Assembly (NCBI RefSeq): GCF_020382885.2
Contig: NC_058493.1
Coordinates: forward strand, 24,159,999-24,223,998
DNA length: 64,000 nucleotides
Source of the DNA: Scatophagus argus
Taxonomy: Eukaryota > Chordata > Actinopteri > Scatophagidae
Direction of reading: 5' to 3'
The translations under genes were made by a program, and so were the position numbers. Below the pieces are notes generated by a model. The model did no database searches. It was not told the origin of the DNA and was given only the letters and a program-made list of their open reading frames with translations. Of this stretch, positions 1 to 12,006 are shown piece after piece. Each line of letters starts with the position of its first letter. Position 1 is the stretch's first letter.

Positions 1-1879
1 AGATGAAAAGATCAAAACTTCTCTTGTGTCTGCCTGTAAAATATGAAGCTACTCCCAACGGTTCCCATCTGACTGTTGAGCAGTTTCTTTCAAAAAATGT
101 TGATTATTACCAGCAACAGTAACACTAAAATACCATCCATGCTCATCCATTGTCACAGCCACTGAAGTGGGCTGAGAGTCTAACATAAAGACCAAATGCT
201 AATATAAAATGATTAAAGACTTTTAACAACTCGTGGTATAATTTCTAAACCCCTCGCTGGAGAAAGCGGGGAAGGCTATATCCTGCACATCATGAAAGGC
301 TACTCATTCATTTGCCGTGCCTTGATTTACATCCTGCCACAACCAGCTGCCAGAGCCATTTTGTGTTGGAGTGTTTGGAGAGGTTAGGGGGGGGCGGACT
401 GTTGAAGGCGTTTTAGAAAAGGTCTGTGTTCTTTTAACGTGACAGAAATCTGAACTCAAGAACCTCTCCACTATCCGACGCACACATAAATGACATTTGC
501 AGTCGGATCTAGGCTTGACCAAGATCTCGTGTTTTCAGGCTACGGGGTGACGATCGAGACTTGTGGCCAAGTGTCAGTAGGTTCCTGTAAACATATATAA
601 ATGCCTTATACACAGTGGCAGCAAAAGAAGAATGAAGGCTGAACTGTGACTTGTGTGTGGGAGGGAAAAAGATTGTAAGCCGGGGATGGTTATACCATTG
701 AAAAGAGGAAATGAGGGTGAAGGAGAGAGGGGAAAATGGGGTGAGCAAGAGAGGTTTCCTAAGCTAATAAAATGCTCGGAGGGACGGAAGCTGCCAGCCA
801 GCATTCCTGTGCCATTAGATAAGTTAGCTCACTGCAGCCTCCAGTTTCTCTGCAGTGCTGAAGTGGCAAGCTGAGGTCACCATCGCGGAGTGAGGGGGAT
901 GGTGGGGGGCAATAAATTCAGAATGTTTTTGTGCACGGTGGTTGCTCCTAATCCTCTGAAACTGCTTGGTTGATGATTTACTTTTGAATTTATGGGCAAG
1001 AGCTGCAAATTATCATCATCATCTGCCTCTACCATGCTGTCCATTTAAAAACGTATTCAACAGCAGCCACTCTGGTCTGTGTTTTTTGCATTAACATGAA
1101 ATGTGTTTACTGTCGTTAAATGCGCAAAGAGCAGCAGGATTTCGGTTCAGGAATTTAGTCCAACTCTGCATACTTGATAGTGACGTGCAAGCTGTTTCCA
1201 GATTAAACGTATTGGGTTTCTTGAGGAGAAACATACATAAAGAGTTGTGTGATCTTCTGGAACTAATTTTAGATTTTTAAACGCGAGGTCAGGTATCTCA
1301 CTCAGCACAGGTCGGATTGTGTAGCTCACACCAAGTGCTACCAAATTCACACCAGCCAAATGGCATCACAGAAGCGTCTAAGTGTGACAGATTGCAGCAA
1401 TACCAGTGAAGTCAAGGAGATTCTCTTGCACACTCAGTTACAGTCTGTCAGACTGAACCGTCCGTGTTGAATTGGTTTAACCCACAAGTATTTTGCTTGT
1501 TTTTAAGAAACCGTAGTAGTAGATTCATGCTCTCCCCAAGGTACATTTCTGGGCTGCAAAGTGAAGACGGAAAAAAGTATTTGCCTCCAAATAACTCTCC
1601 TTCAGGGAAATGGCCTGTACTGTGAAATGGCTTATTAAAATGGAAAGGGTGTTCAGTGAGTACTCCCTGGTAACCTCACTGTGATCATTCTTAGTAAGAC
1701 CTTCTTCTGCCAGCATCTTAGACAGCTTCTACCATAGTGACTGTAGTTCAGTCTGTTCCAAGTCATTTAGAAGACATCTGTCAGTCTTCACCCTGTGTCT
1801 CGCCGAGTCTCAGCATTCTTTGTTGTTTCTGTCATTGTTAACACAAAATAAATGACTTCTTGGATTCCTTGTCTGACAG
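1..1879 (+). other. znf609: znf609 intron (5' part beyond the window)
   Basis: This is intronic sequence leading to the first znf609 exon in the window. It ends in a normal acceptor, ...gtctgacag at 1871-1879. I see no coding exon in it; its short open frames have no recognisable content. The large N-terminal coding exon expected for ZNF609 is not here, so it must lie upstream of base 1. Confidence 0.6.
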
Positions 1880-1967
1880 GCATGCTGGTGGTCAATGTTA
1901 CTTGGAGAAATAAGACGTACGTGGGCACCCTGTTGGACTGCACACGGCATGACTGGGCTCCCCCCAG
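1880..1967 (+). CDS. znf609: znf609 exon A
   Basis: This 88-bp exon is flanked by acag| and |gtaagg. It begins with the last two bases of a codon (GC), then reads [20 protein letters not shown], and ends in phase 2 (AG). It encodes the conserved start of the block shared by ZNF608 and ZNF609. The internal ATG is probably not a start, because the family continues upstream. Confidence 0.9.
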
Positions 1968-3271
1968 GTAAGGAGCATTGTTTTTATTTCAGCTGGAGAA
2001 AGCAGAGAGGGGCTGTAATGACACTGAAATATGCTTCATCTAATCTGCGCTTGTTTTCTTCCTGATACATGACATGTTTGGTGTTGTTAAAGCTAAAACT
2101 ACATGCACTGATTTTGCATAGTATCTCACACACATTTGTAAATGTCAAGGTAGAAAAGAATTCATGATTGTCATGAATCATTGATGCATTCTCACTATTC
2201 AAGCTGCTCTTGGTTTCTTAACCTTTTCATATTCTGTGTGATATGAATCAGCTGTAGTAGTATCAGCTCAAGGATATTATGGCCCATTGCACCAGCTTGC
2301 CTATGTGCTGCTGGACCTTCCAAGTCCATGTTAGTCTTTGTGTCTGGTCCAGGGGAAATAGGATTCATTGGCAAACGGCTGATGTCCCAGGAGGTAGTTG
2401 TGGAAATAGAAAGCTACTCTAACAAGCCAGATTGCAGAATCCAATTATTGGACTAATAGCTTTTTCCTCAACACTGTATAACATTGTCTATCACAAAGGC
2501 TGCGATTTCTTAGATCAGTGTTATGTGGGTGGTCGCTTAAGGTGTTGGTAATTTCTAGGTGTTTGCCTTTTTTATGCAAAACACAGGTTGTGTAAAATGC
2601 ATCTACAAGCACTTGCTTTGATTTGGAACACCTGCACTGTATCTAAATGTAAATCTATATTTGAAATGCATGGTTAAGTGCAATAGAGAAAAAAATCAAG
2701 ATTAAAGCAGCACTAATGGAAAACAAGGAGATGCTAATGTATCACAGTATATCACAGTAATGCTCAGTAAGTGTGGTTTGCACAGTAAGTGAGGTTTGCT
2801 GGGCTGTATTTGTACCAAGATAGTCTTACAGTTTGCAGCACGACTACATTAGGGACACACCATGAATAATTCAGAAAGCTTTCAACGGACTGAATATAAA
2901 CTTGGGCTTGTAATGAGTCTAAATTCTTCTACCACTGTCAGACTACGGATGTATTCACATTCCCTGCTGGGGCTGAAATTGTTTGGAGAGACTTGTAGAG
3001 GAAGCTGTGAGTCATACCAGCCCGGTGTCTCTCTTTGTCACAGATTACTAACCTTCACTGCTGTGCCGAGAGATAATTACATTACTGTTATGGAGAGATA
3101 AGGCCAAACGGCTATTTTAAGTATTTGGATGACTGCATGTTTGATTACAAAGCAGCCAGAATGTTCACTGCTGTCTTTTCAAATGATTGTTTATATCTCC
3201 TTCATTTAGAAAAGTCGTGGCTTTGTTTAAAGTCCTTATACAGTTATACTGCACAAAATATTAGATTGTTA

Positions 3272-3322
<51 letters not shown>

Positions 3323-6300
3323 GACAAAGACAGAACAATGGTGTACTTATTTTGATGTCATTGCTGTTCTCATAAGGACTTGCACCCTATCGTATTCTCA
3401 CCATTTTTAAATCAATAACTGATAATAATGGATTCTCAGAAAGGGTACGGCCAAGAACAGAAAGAGTTGAAAATCTTGTACATATATTTTGAGTAGAGGT
3501 CACCAGTCATGTCTTCAAAAACATAAAGGCATGTAGAGAACATTAATTCAGTTACTTTACATTGTGCCAAATCACAACAAAATGACAACATACTTTCCAA
3601 ATAGTGCAGATCTAGACCAAATTCTTCAATTTACAACTGGTTACCGACCAAATAATGAGGATAACGGGAGTCTGACCCGAAGCTGTGAAACACATCCGGG
3701 TCTTCTAGATACAAGTGTAACATTGCTTGTCACATCTTGATTATACACAAGTGATCTGCACTCAAAACAACTGTGTTTAGGTGGACTTCAGTGTGTGACA
3801 GCAATTGGTTTAATGCTCCTTGTGTCTTTGTACTTAATATAATCAATTTGTTGAGTTATGTCATTTTTACACTTATTTACACAGAAATTTAATGTTGTAA
3901 AATAAAAAAAAATGACAAAGTCCAGTGAAGAAAATAGTTTTTATTGACATTGTATTATTCAGTCTCTACAGCAGTGTTAATTTAAAAATAATGAGGAGCT
4001 CAGTTTCTTTCAGAATCTAAACTGAAATAATGAGCTGCACTGAAATCAGCCATTGATCCAATGACATAATTAATTCCTATAAATTACTTTTTGCCACTAC
4101 TGCAGGTTTTGTGAATCCCCTACAAGTGATCTGGAGATGAGGAACGGTCGTGGTCGAGGTAAGCGAATGAGACCGAATAGCAACACTCCCATCAACGAGA
4201 ACAGCAACTCGTCAGACAACAAGGGAACTACCAACAACAAGACGCGTGCTGCCTCCAACAGCAAGGGCCGGAGAGGCAGCCAGACGCCATCAGAGCGCCG
4301 CACCCCACCTAACAGCAACACAGAGGACATTAAGGCCAGTCCCTCCTCAGCTGGAAAACGTAAGACCAAACCAGCCTCAGACATGGAACCCAATTCCAGC
4401 TCAGAGGACACCAAAGGCAACAAACGTATGCGGACAAACTCCAACAGTGGAGGGATGGGACCAACAGGTCTCCCTATCCCTTCGATTAAGACTGAGCCAC
4501 TTCCACCACCCCTCGATCGCAGCTGCCCCTCTCCAGTTCTTATTGACTGTCCACACCCCAACTGCAACAAGAAGTACAAGCACATCAATGGTCTCAAGTA
4601 CCACCAAGCCCGTGCCCACAATGATGATGACATAAAGTTGGACTTGGATGGAGACAGTGAATATGGGGAGGACTCAACTCTCCACCCTGAACCAGGGAAC
4701 TGTAATGGAGCCTCAATCTCTCAGAAAGGATGCTTGTCTCCAGCACGTTCAGTTACTCCAAAAGGCAGGAACTTTGATGCTCAAAGTCCTTCCCCATCTC
4801 CTGGCAAGTTTGGTTCAAAGCAGAGTAAAAAGAAAATTGCTGAGACAGATCCGGAAACAGGGGGTATACCAACAGATGGCTGTGAAGATGGCCTGTGCCT
4901 CACTGATGAGGCCAGTAACGATGGTTTAGATGACAAGAGAGGATCAGACAAGTCCAAAAAGGGCAGCACAAAGGGTGATAAAATGTCCCAGAAAAACATG
5001 AAGTCACCACGGCCCGTTGGCCCTGGCTCTACAGCATCTCAGCAGATGTATTCTTTTCCTCCTGGAAACCCAAATTCTTCTCCGGGGCTTACCCCAATGA
5101 TACAAGGAATCCCCAAGAGTCCCCAAATGAAAGGCACACAGCCTAAACCACCTGCCATAGGAGATCCTGCCTCAAGTAGCTCCAAAGACAAGAAGAAGAA
5201 AGACAAGAAGAAAAAAGATTGCGGGAAAGAGGCTGACAGCCCCAAGCCTCCGGGAAAGGGAGGAAAACTTGAGGAAGCAAAGCTTCAGTACTCTGAACCT
5301 TCTGATCAAATAATTAAGGGGGAAGGACTTCTCAATGGTTCTTCAGATCCGCATCAGAGTCGCTTGGCCAGTATTAAGGCTGAGGCTGACAAGATCTACA
5401 GCTTTTCTGACAATGCTCCGAGCCCATCCATTGGTGTAGCCAGTCGGATAGATGGCACTGGAATGCAACAGCCTCTGACACCACTTCACGTGAACCAGAA
5501 TGGTGCTGACAACTCGTCAGTCAAAACCAACAGCCCAGCATATTCAGACATTTCAGATGCTGGTGAAGATGGGGAAGGGAAAATTGAAGGTGTCAAAGTG
5601 AGAACAGAGGACCAAGCCATCAGGGAAAGTGTCAAAAAAGCTCTCTTTCCAAACCAAGCACCCAACAAAGATTCCCCATATTATCCTGTCTATGAGACAT
5701 ATTACTCACCAAATTACATCAATCCCAGTCTTGGCGGGCCCAATCCAGGCACACCAGTAGCTGAAGGCCAGGTTAAGCTCAAAAAGGATGATGACCAGGA
5801 CCAAGGTGAGGAAAAAGTCAAGGTTGAGGTTCATGAAGACCGCAAACCTGACAGCAATGCTCCTAGCCAGCAGCAGCAACAGCAACCCTCAGTCATCCAA
5901 CAGCGATCCAACATGTACATGCAGCCTCTTTACTACAACCAGTATGCTTATGTGCCCCCATACGCATACCATCCTGATCAAGCCTACCATAACCACTTAA
6001 TGAACACCAATCCAGCATACCGGCAACAGTACGAGGAGCGGCAGCGACAGATGGCTGAACAGCATCGTGCTGCTGAGAAGAAATCTGATGCGGCCATAAA
6101 AGAACGAGAGGCATCCCTGAAGGAGGAGTGGAAACAAAAGAGTCCAATGCCACCAAGCCTCTCCAAAGCCCCAAGTCAGTCAGACCTTGGGAAAACTCCG
6201 CAGCCACCAAGCAAATCCAGGGACTCGCCCTCTGAGCCATCCTCCAAATCCCTGGGAAACATAAAGGGGGAGGATCCAAAATCCCAGCAAGCTGAGGGAC

Positions 6301-9300
6301 TGAAGATGAAGCTGACGGAGGGGGGCCACCATGGAAAGGAAGACTCCAAGCAAGCGCTGGAGTCCAGAGGTCAGACAGGGATGGAGCAGGCCATATGGTA
6401 CAGACAGGTAAATGCTGATCTATTATAACAGTGCTAGAACATAAGCTTGAGAATCTGCCATGAGAATGTTTCAGAATTATTTCCATATGTAGATGCTGAT
6501 TTGTGGTGTGTTGGACCTCTTTTTCACCTTTAGCAGTACCCCGAGAGTCAGAAGCCTCAAGCAGAGGACGAACACCAGCAACAGCAACCTCGATGGAAAG
6601 ATGAAAGGGACAGGGAACGGGAACGTGATCGTAAATTAAAGGATGACAGGTCCAGGCCCAAGGACAGTCAAAGTGGGCCCAAGGAGGACAGCAAAGAGGG
6701 TAGTGATCCCAGAATCACCTCTGAGGACCACCGGGCCATGAGCAAAGACTCTCGTTCTAATCCCCACATGCAGTTCCCATCACCACTAGCACAGCACCAA
6801 GGGTACATGCCCTACATGCATGGTTATCCCTATGGCCAAACCTATGACCCCAACCACCCTGGATACAGGGGCATGCCGTCAGTCATGATGCAGAATTACC
6901 CAGGTATGCGTTGCTTGTTGAAAACACAGTGGCTCTGAGGAATTTTTTGTGTACTTTCACATTGTCTATCAAAACCGTATATACCAGGCTAAGCAGGATC
7001 TCAGATCGTTTGTTGAGGTTATTTTCACTCTGACTCAATAGAATTTTCTACATAAAAACTCTGATGTAATATGCAGCAATTGTTGTAGTATTTCGCTAGA
7101 AATTGCAGTAAAGTCTAGCGACGTGTAAACAGAATGACATGATGATTTGCTGGAACTTACTGGGGGCAAAACCCAGCATGGGAGTAATCTGTACATCAGA
7201 CCAAGTCAGTCAACCATTGTTTTTCTTTGACCTGTGTTCCTAAGAGTGGTTCTGAAAGGGATTATTATTTGTGGAGAATGTTGTGTACTAGAAAATAAGA
7301 CTGCTTTCCATTCTTGAGATTGTTTGCTGACCTACTGAAGGGGTTGGCAAAATTACAAGCTCATATAAATACTACAGAGTGTGGTTTAATTTGTGTTACT
7401 CCACAAATTCTTAAAGGCTCTGTTATATGTACAACAAGAAAATAGTATATGTATCCATTAAATATGTAATGAATAAGGGCTACATTTTTTATCACACCAA
7501 CATGTCTGGTGGTTCGCCACCAGACATGTTGACTACTATGTGCTAATGATAGCTTACATACACCATCCATGTGGTCACAGTTGATAAAAAATGTGCTGAA
7601 GCCACTCTCCTTCTTTTAATGAAAGGAAAATGCTTAGCTTGAACATATTTACAGTGTGTTTTTATTTTCAAAATCTATATAATCCCATGTACAGAAAATA
7701 TTCTGGTACTGGACTGGTAAACTCTCAGTACCTGGATATAGCCCTATTAAGCACACAATGTGACATACTCTCCAGATGTCAAAATGGACTGTTTGGAGAC
7801 CTGAAATCAATAGCGTGGACTATTAATCCTGATGGATGTGAGCATTAATATGAATAATCAATCATCAGTTGTCACATTCTGTACAAATTTAAATTTAAAT
7901 AATCAAATTTCTTCATCACTTCTAGGCTCATACCTGCCTGGAGGCTATCCGTTTTCTCCATATGGCAGTAAAATAGCCGGAGGTGAGGAAGGCGGCGACA
8001 AATCTCGTGCCAGCCCTACTGTCACCAAAACAGCAACGGACTCCAAAGCCCTGGATATCCTGCATCAGCACGCCAGCCAATACAAGAGCAAATCCCCAAC
8101 AGTAGGTGACAAGCCACCCCACGACAGGGAGAGGGAGCAGGACAGAGGAGCTGGTGGAGACAGAGATCGGGAAAGGGAGCGTGAGAGGGAAAGAGAAAGA
8201 GACATGGACCGACCACGATCCTCACCCTCCCAACGCATCATGCCCTCCCACCACCACCTGGGATACCCCCTGCTCTCAGGCCAATATGATCTGTCCTACG
8301 CCACAGGTCAGTCAGTCAGTCAGCCAGCCCTGACTCATCCCATCTCTGCTGTTTGACAGTGGATTCACTACACTAAACGCTTAACAAGGTAGTATACATG
8401 CAAAGTAGTATAATGCCAGTTACTTAAATTTAAAATAGGTCCACAGCCCAGAATACTTGCTGTAAGCAGATGCAAACTGATAAATTATGGCAGATCAGCA
8501 TTCTAAGTCCAGAACTTAGAAGCCGATAGCCATACATTTTCCAAGTCGCCATAGCAGCAACCCACCACTACGGAGGTGAGAACAGCAAGACTACCCCCCC
8601 CCTCCTTTAGTTGGAAAGACACACAAAAGAGCGATGGAGAAACAAAACACAAGCTTAATGAGAAAGAGTAGTGATGACAAACGCTGGCAGACGTTGTGTT
8701 GCACATAAACAAGTCTACTCCGGTTAAAAATATTTAGGCGACGAGTTATGAATACTGCCGGAGATGCAGCCCGCCCCTTAATAATATGCAGGACGTTTCT
8801 TTGTCTCTGGTTTATTTGATGTGAAGTGAAAAGACCAACCTGTTTTGCTCTCTTTGTTTTAACATTTAACAGACTTAGTGTCAGCAACCTGTAAATAAAA
8901 CAAACTCCAGCCAAACAAAGCCTTTACTACTCTGCTGCAATCCAGTACAATATGCAGTGCAGCATTTAGCCCCTCAGCTCATTCATCGTAAGTAGGTCCT
9001 CTGAGGACAAGGGGATCACAGTGGTGATAATAGAGATGTGGAATGAGCCCACCAAGACACTAAGCTGGAGCAGCCTGCACTGACATCTAGTGGGGGGTGT
9101 TTGGAATTACAACTGAGTACTTTGATAAATAAACATACAGTACTTTCACTTTGCCAGTTTGTCAGATACACCTGCCTGAGTCTAATGCAGTCTCATACCA
9201 CAGTGTACCTCATAGGCTGGCAAATGAGTGTAAACTGTGGGTCCAAACTTCAATTAAAAACATGCATCCAGGAGTACTAAAATCCATACACAGTATATAA

Positions 9301-9669
9301 TTTTTTGTTGCATTACTGTTATGTGTGCATTCATGTGTAAACAGTATTTTGATGTAATTGGTCAAAGTAGAAAAAAAAACATTTTTAAACTGATCGTGTG
9401 TTTTGTGTGTAAGCTGTTAATCTACAAAGTAAACAGTAAATTTAGCTGAAATGTGGTGAAATAGAAGTACAAATACCTCAGAATTGTACAGCACTTGTGT
9501 AAATGTTCTTACTATCCACCCCTGCTTGCTCCTACACAGAAGAGTTGCAGAAGTTTGCAACGCTTTAGTTAAACAGTAGCCTCGTGATCCTCTCATAACG
9601 AGTCTTTTCTTTGTGTGTCTCACAGGGAAACCCGACCGTCACACCTCAACCCTGCAAAGATTCATGTGA
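1880..9669 (+). CDS. znf609: Zinc finger protein 609, partial (C-terminal two-thirds, 5 exons)
   Basis: ZNF609 is a nuclear regulator linked to the NIPBL/cohesin loader and Integrator (family knowledge). Exons are 1880-1967, 4106-6407, 6534-6903, 7926-8306 and 9626-9669; all join in phase and give about 1,060 residues. The human protein is about 1,411 residues, so the N-terminus is outside the window. Diagnostic stretches include [20 protein letters not shown], one C2H2 finger (C-x4-C-x12-H-x4-H, bases 4548-4619), [16 protein letters not shown] and [12 protein letters not shown]. The rest is low complexity: Ser/Lys/Pro-rich, a glutamine run and an Arg/Glu repeat. The alternative is the paralogue ZNF608. 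I prefer ZNF609 because C-terminal motifs match what I recall of human ZNF609 and the neighbours are 15q genes. The exact last exon is the weakest point. Confidence 0.92.
1968..4105 (+). other. znf609: znf609 intron
   Basis: A 2.1 kb GT-AG intron (gtaagg ... tgcag). It contains an (ATT)n microsatellite at 3271-3321 and AT-rich unique sequence. I see no further exon. Confidence 0.85.
3271..3321 (+). repeat. (ATT)n microsatellite
   Basis: About 17 uninterrupted ATT units inside a znf609 intron. Confidence 0.97.
4106..6407 (+). CDS. znf609: znf609 exon B (large exon with the C2H2 finger)
   Basis: This 2,302-bp exon starts after tgcag| and ends CAGACAG|gtaaat in phase 0. It carries a basic [14 protein letters not shown] segment, the single C2H2 finger (4548-4619), long Ser/Pro/Lys-rich stretches with a [12 protein letters not shown] run, a six-glutamine run after SNAPSQ, and the Tyr-rich [12 protein letters not shown] motif. 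It ends ...WYRQ, the same position where I recall a boundary in the human protein. Reading through the donor hits a stop after only seven codons, which supports splicing. Confidence 0.93.
6534..6903 (+). CDS. znf609: znf609 exon C
   Basis: This 370-bp exon encodes a charged [20 protein letters not shown] segment followed by conserved [29 protein letters not shown]. It ends in phase 1 at CCAG|gtatgc. The preceding intron is only 126 bp, and its acceptor is a tandem tagcag (6533 or 6536), so one glutamine may be optional. A MWTYVYPAKYSDI-type segment that I recall at this position in human ZNF609 is not seen. Confidence 0.88.
6904..7925 (+). other. znf609: znf609 intron with a perfect hairpin
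   Basis: A 1.0 kb GT-AG intron (gtatgc ... cttctag). It has no exon. It holds a perfect 15-bp inverted repeat with a TTCG loop at 7498-7531. Confidence 0.85.
7498..7531 (+). repeat. Perfect 15-bp inverted repeat with TTCG loop
   Basis: Arms 7498-7512 (caacatgtctggtgg) and 7517-7531 are exact reverse complements around the tetraloop TTCG. The transcript would form a very stable UUCG-capped stem. It is shorter than a typical pre-miRNA. Confidence 0.9.
7926..8306 (+). CDS. znf609: znf609 exon D
   Basis: This 381-bp exon starts after ttctag| and completes the glycine split from exon C (G|GC). It encodes [35 protein letters not shown], an Arg/Glu alternation and the [20 protein letters not shown] block. 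It ends in phase 1 at CCACAG|gtcagt. If this donor were not used, the frame would read 15 more residues to a TGA at 8354-8356. Confidence 0.88.
8307..9625 (+). other. znf609: znf609 last intron
   Basis: A 1.3 kb intron from gtcagt to tgtgtctcacag. It has no recognisable exon. Part of it (about 9070-9290) resembles a fish interspersed repeat. Confidence 0.7.
9070..9290 (+). repeat. Probable fish interspersed repeat fragment
   Basis: The section with a 'tgacatctagtgg' motif followed by 'cagtactttcactttgcc' and 'cagatacacctgcctgagtc' resembles, from memory, a dispersed teleost repeat ('ggtacacctagctaaaactaatgcagtct' type). The family is not identified. A repeat-library search would settle it. 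Confidence 0.4.
9626..9669 (+). CDS. znf609: znf609 terminal coding exon segment (tentative)
   Basis: The acceptor cttttctttgtgtgtctcacag| is strong and the phase fits exon D (G|GG). The frame then reads [14 protein letters not shown] and stops at TGA 9667-9669, followed by a long 3' UTR. It does not resemble the C-terminus that I recall for human ZNF609. The alternative is termination at 8354-8356 through non-use of the exon D donor. Confidence 0.6.
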
Positions 9670-11719
9670 CTGGCTCACATGTGAAGAAAATCTCCCGGGT
9701 GTTTCCTTTTAGACATCAGTTGAATGGTGTTTCTATCTATATTTTTAGTTCTTCTGCCCCAAGGCGAGGCAGATTGTCGTTTTTCTTTTCCTCCCCTCGT
9801 AAATGACCCCGAATTTTTCCAGACCTTGGACTGTAACAGGACTGATAATAACCCAGGTTCAAAGCCATCGCTCTGCCTCATCATGCAGAGGAAACACCGA
9901 CCCGCTGATTATCTAGTCTTTGCACTGTCAACAAATACAATGCAAAAAGAGACTATTGGACTGCCAGAACAGCTTTTTTTTTTTTTTTTTTCCTTTGAAT
10001 GCATTGTTTTTTTGTCACACGCAGAAAGAAATTGGCAGGGGATGTTGGGTGGCTAATGGGAAGGGGGAGAGTCAAACTAAATTAAAGACTGAGGAAAAAA
10101 GTGAATCATATTGAAATGATTTCAACACTTACGTCTTTGGCTTATTGTATGCCGTGAAACAACAGTATATCCTTAACTTGACAAATGTTTGGCTGTATTT
10201 CGTGGGGAGAGGGAATATGGCAACAGCTGCTTTCTTCAGAGACTTGAGAGCCTGAGACTGAAGGTTTTTTGTTTGTTTTTTTTTGTTTGTTTCCATCGAT
10301 ATTGTTGATTCCCACCCCCTTTGAACCCTCAGTTCTTTTTTTTTTTTTTTTTTTCAGGGATGTTGTTGTCATGTTTTGCGAAGGGACCGCACACACCTCA
10401 ACGGAGAATAAACACTATTCATGTTTTCTTTTCTTAGTAATACTTTGCTCCATATCATTGCGCTCATCCTTGACTGTGTCTGACGCTGGTATTAGTCCTG
10501 TTTTTGTTCCCTAACGATGAAAAGGGTCTCATCTGTCTTTACACTCGCTCAAACGGTGAAGCCACATTAGCAAGCGATGAGTTCACGGGGCATCGGCATC
10601 ACTGCGTTGGTCCACTTGTGGAGGGTTTGGTGTTTTACTGTAAGACTGTGCTTGGTTCAGCTCGTCAAGTTTTGTCTGTAAACAATGTGAAATTTCACTC
10701 AACGTGTATTTTTCTGCTGTAATATAGACTTTTATCCGGCTTTCATGTGCATAAATGTTTATATTTATCTCAGCACGCAAACTGTTTAAAAAAAACTCAA
10801 TGTTGAACAGCTTTCAGCCGTCACAGCATTTTAACATTAATGCTGCAGAGTCCCCAAGCGTCTCATTGTGCCCCAGCTTTGCTTGTCTTGCTGCAGACTT
10901 TTTCTTTTTTGTATTTTATTCACTCGACTCACTTCAACACATCACGAACAAGTATTCATCCCAAAATGCAGTGTACAGTTAAGACCTCTGAATCACCGTC
11001 CACACTTCAGTTGTTTGGCTTTTTGTTTGTTTTTTCAGTGCTTCGCCTCAAACTTTTTCAACAGTTCAGTCAGATTAACAGACTTTTATGCAATTGTGCA
11101 CTGTAAAAAGGTGAAAACACCTCATGGTGCTTTACTTGCTTGTGTGGCTTCACCATAACACACATTCACGTTGCACAGTTGTTGGCATGGTTTTCTTACC
11201 GGCGGCGAGCTTTGGATCAGTCCCAAACCAGTGAGTCTGATACCTCTGACACCAGCTTGCTTTGTTCAGTTGCTGCCTGTGCTGTGAGCTAAACTACTGG
11301 CACACTAAATATCAAGTGCATGAAACGACCCCGAAAACATCTTTCAGCTGTTACTATTACAGAACAAACATGAACCAATCAGATGCAGACATTGAGCTTA
11401 AATAAAAAGGAAGGGCGAGCCATTGAAAACCTTGGAGTAAATGCTAACGTGGTAAAAAGGTGTGAAACGGGACTTTGACTGAAGTTGGCCAATGAAAAGA
11501 CACACGTTGCTCGAGGTTTTCCTTCGGATCTCAAACCGGCTTTGCCACTCTGAAAATTCTGAAAAAGACTGGCTAACTTTAAAGTCAACGATGCCTGTTC
11601 AACCACACGGATTCTCCTGGCTTTAAATTACACTTCTCTTGTACCTCAGGGGTTGTAAGTGAAATTCTATCCATATGCTGTTTGCATTGATTCCAGAGGG
11701 CCTCTGTTTATGGGTGTGT

Positions 11720-11764
11720 GGGGGGGCAGGCGGGGGTGGGGAGTGGGGGAGGGGTGGGCGGGGG
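11720..11764 (+). other. G-quadruplex-forming tract in the 3' UTR
   Basis: Seven G runs (lengths 7, 5, 4, 5, 4, 3 and 5) are separated by 1-4 nt. They lie on the transcribed-sense strand, so an RNA G-quadruplex is possible. Confidence 0.75.
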
Positions 11765-11963
11765 CACATTTTCTGCTCTGAGCTCGAAGTGGTTCGTTCA
11801 GAAATGACAAATTGGCTCAGGACAGGGAAATATTAAAGGTTTTATGCCATAGCGTGCTGTTTGAGGCTGTTATAATGAGTAGAATATTGACCGTGTTGTC
11901 ATTAAATTTAATTTTATTGACTTTTGGTTTTACAATCACTTTTAATGTTCCCCATTGTTGTAG

Positions 11964-11970
<7 letters not shown>

Positions 11971-12001
<31 letters not shown>
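11971..12001 (+). repeat. (CT)n microsatellite
   Basis: About 15 CT units in the znf609 3' UTR. Confidence 0.95.

Positions 12002-12006
<5 letters not shown>

Noticed and set aside
4097..4633. 178-codon frame antisense to znf609 exon B
   Set aside because: It is a shadow of the real coding frame. Its Leu/Arg-rich composition comes from the complement of Ser/Asn/Lys codons.
5893..6486. 197-codon frame antisense to znf609 exon B
   Set aside because: It is a shadow frame that extends past the exon into the intron, with no independent evidence.
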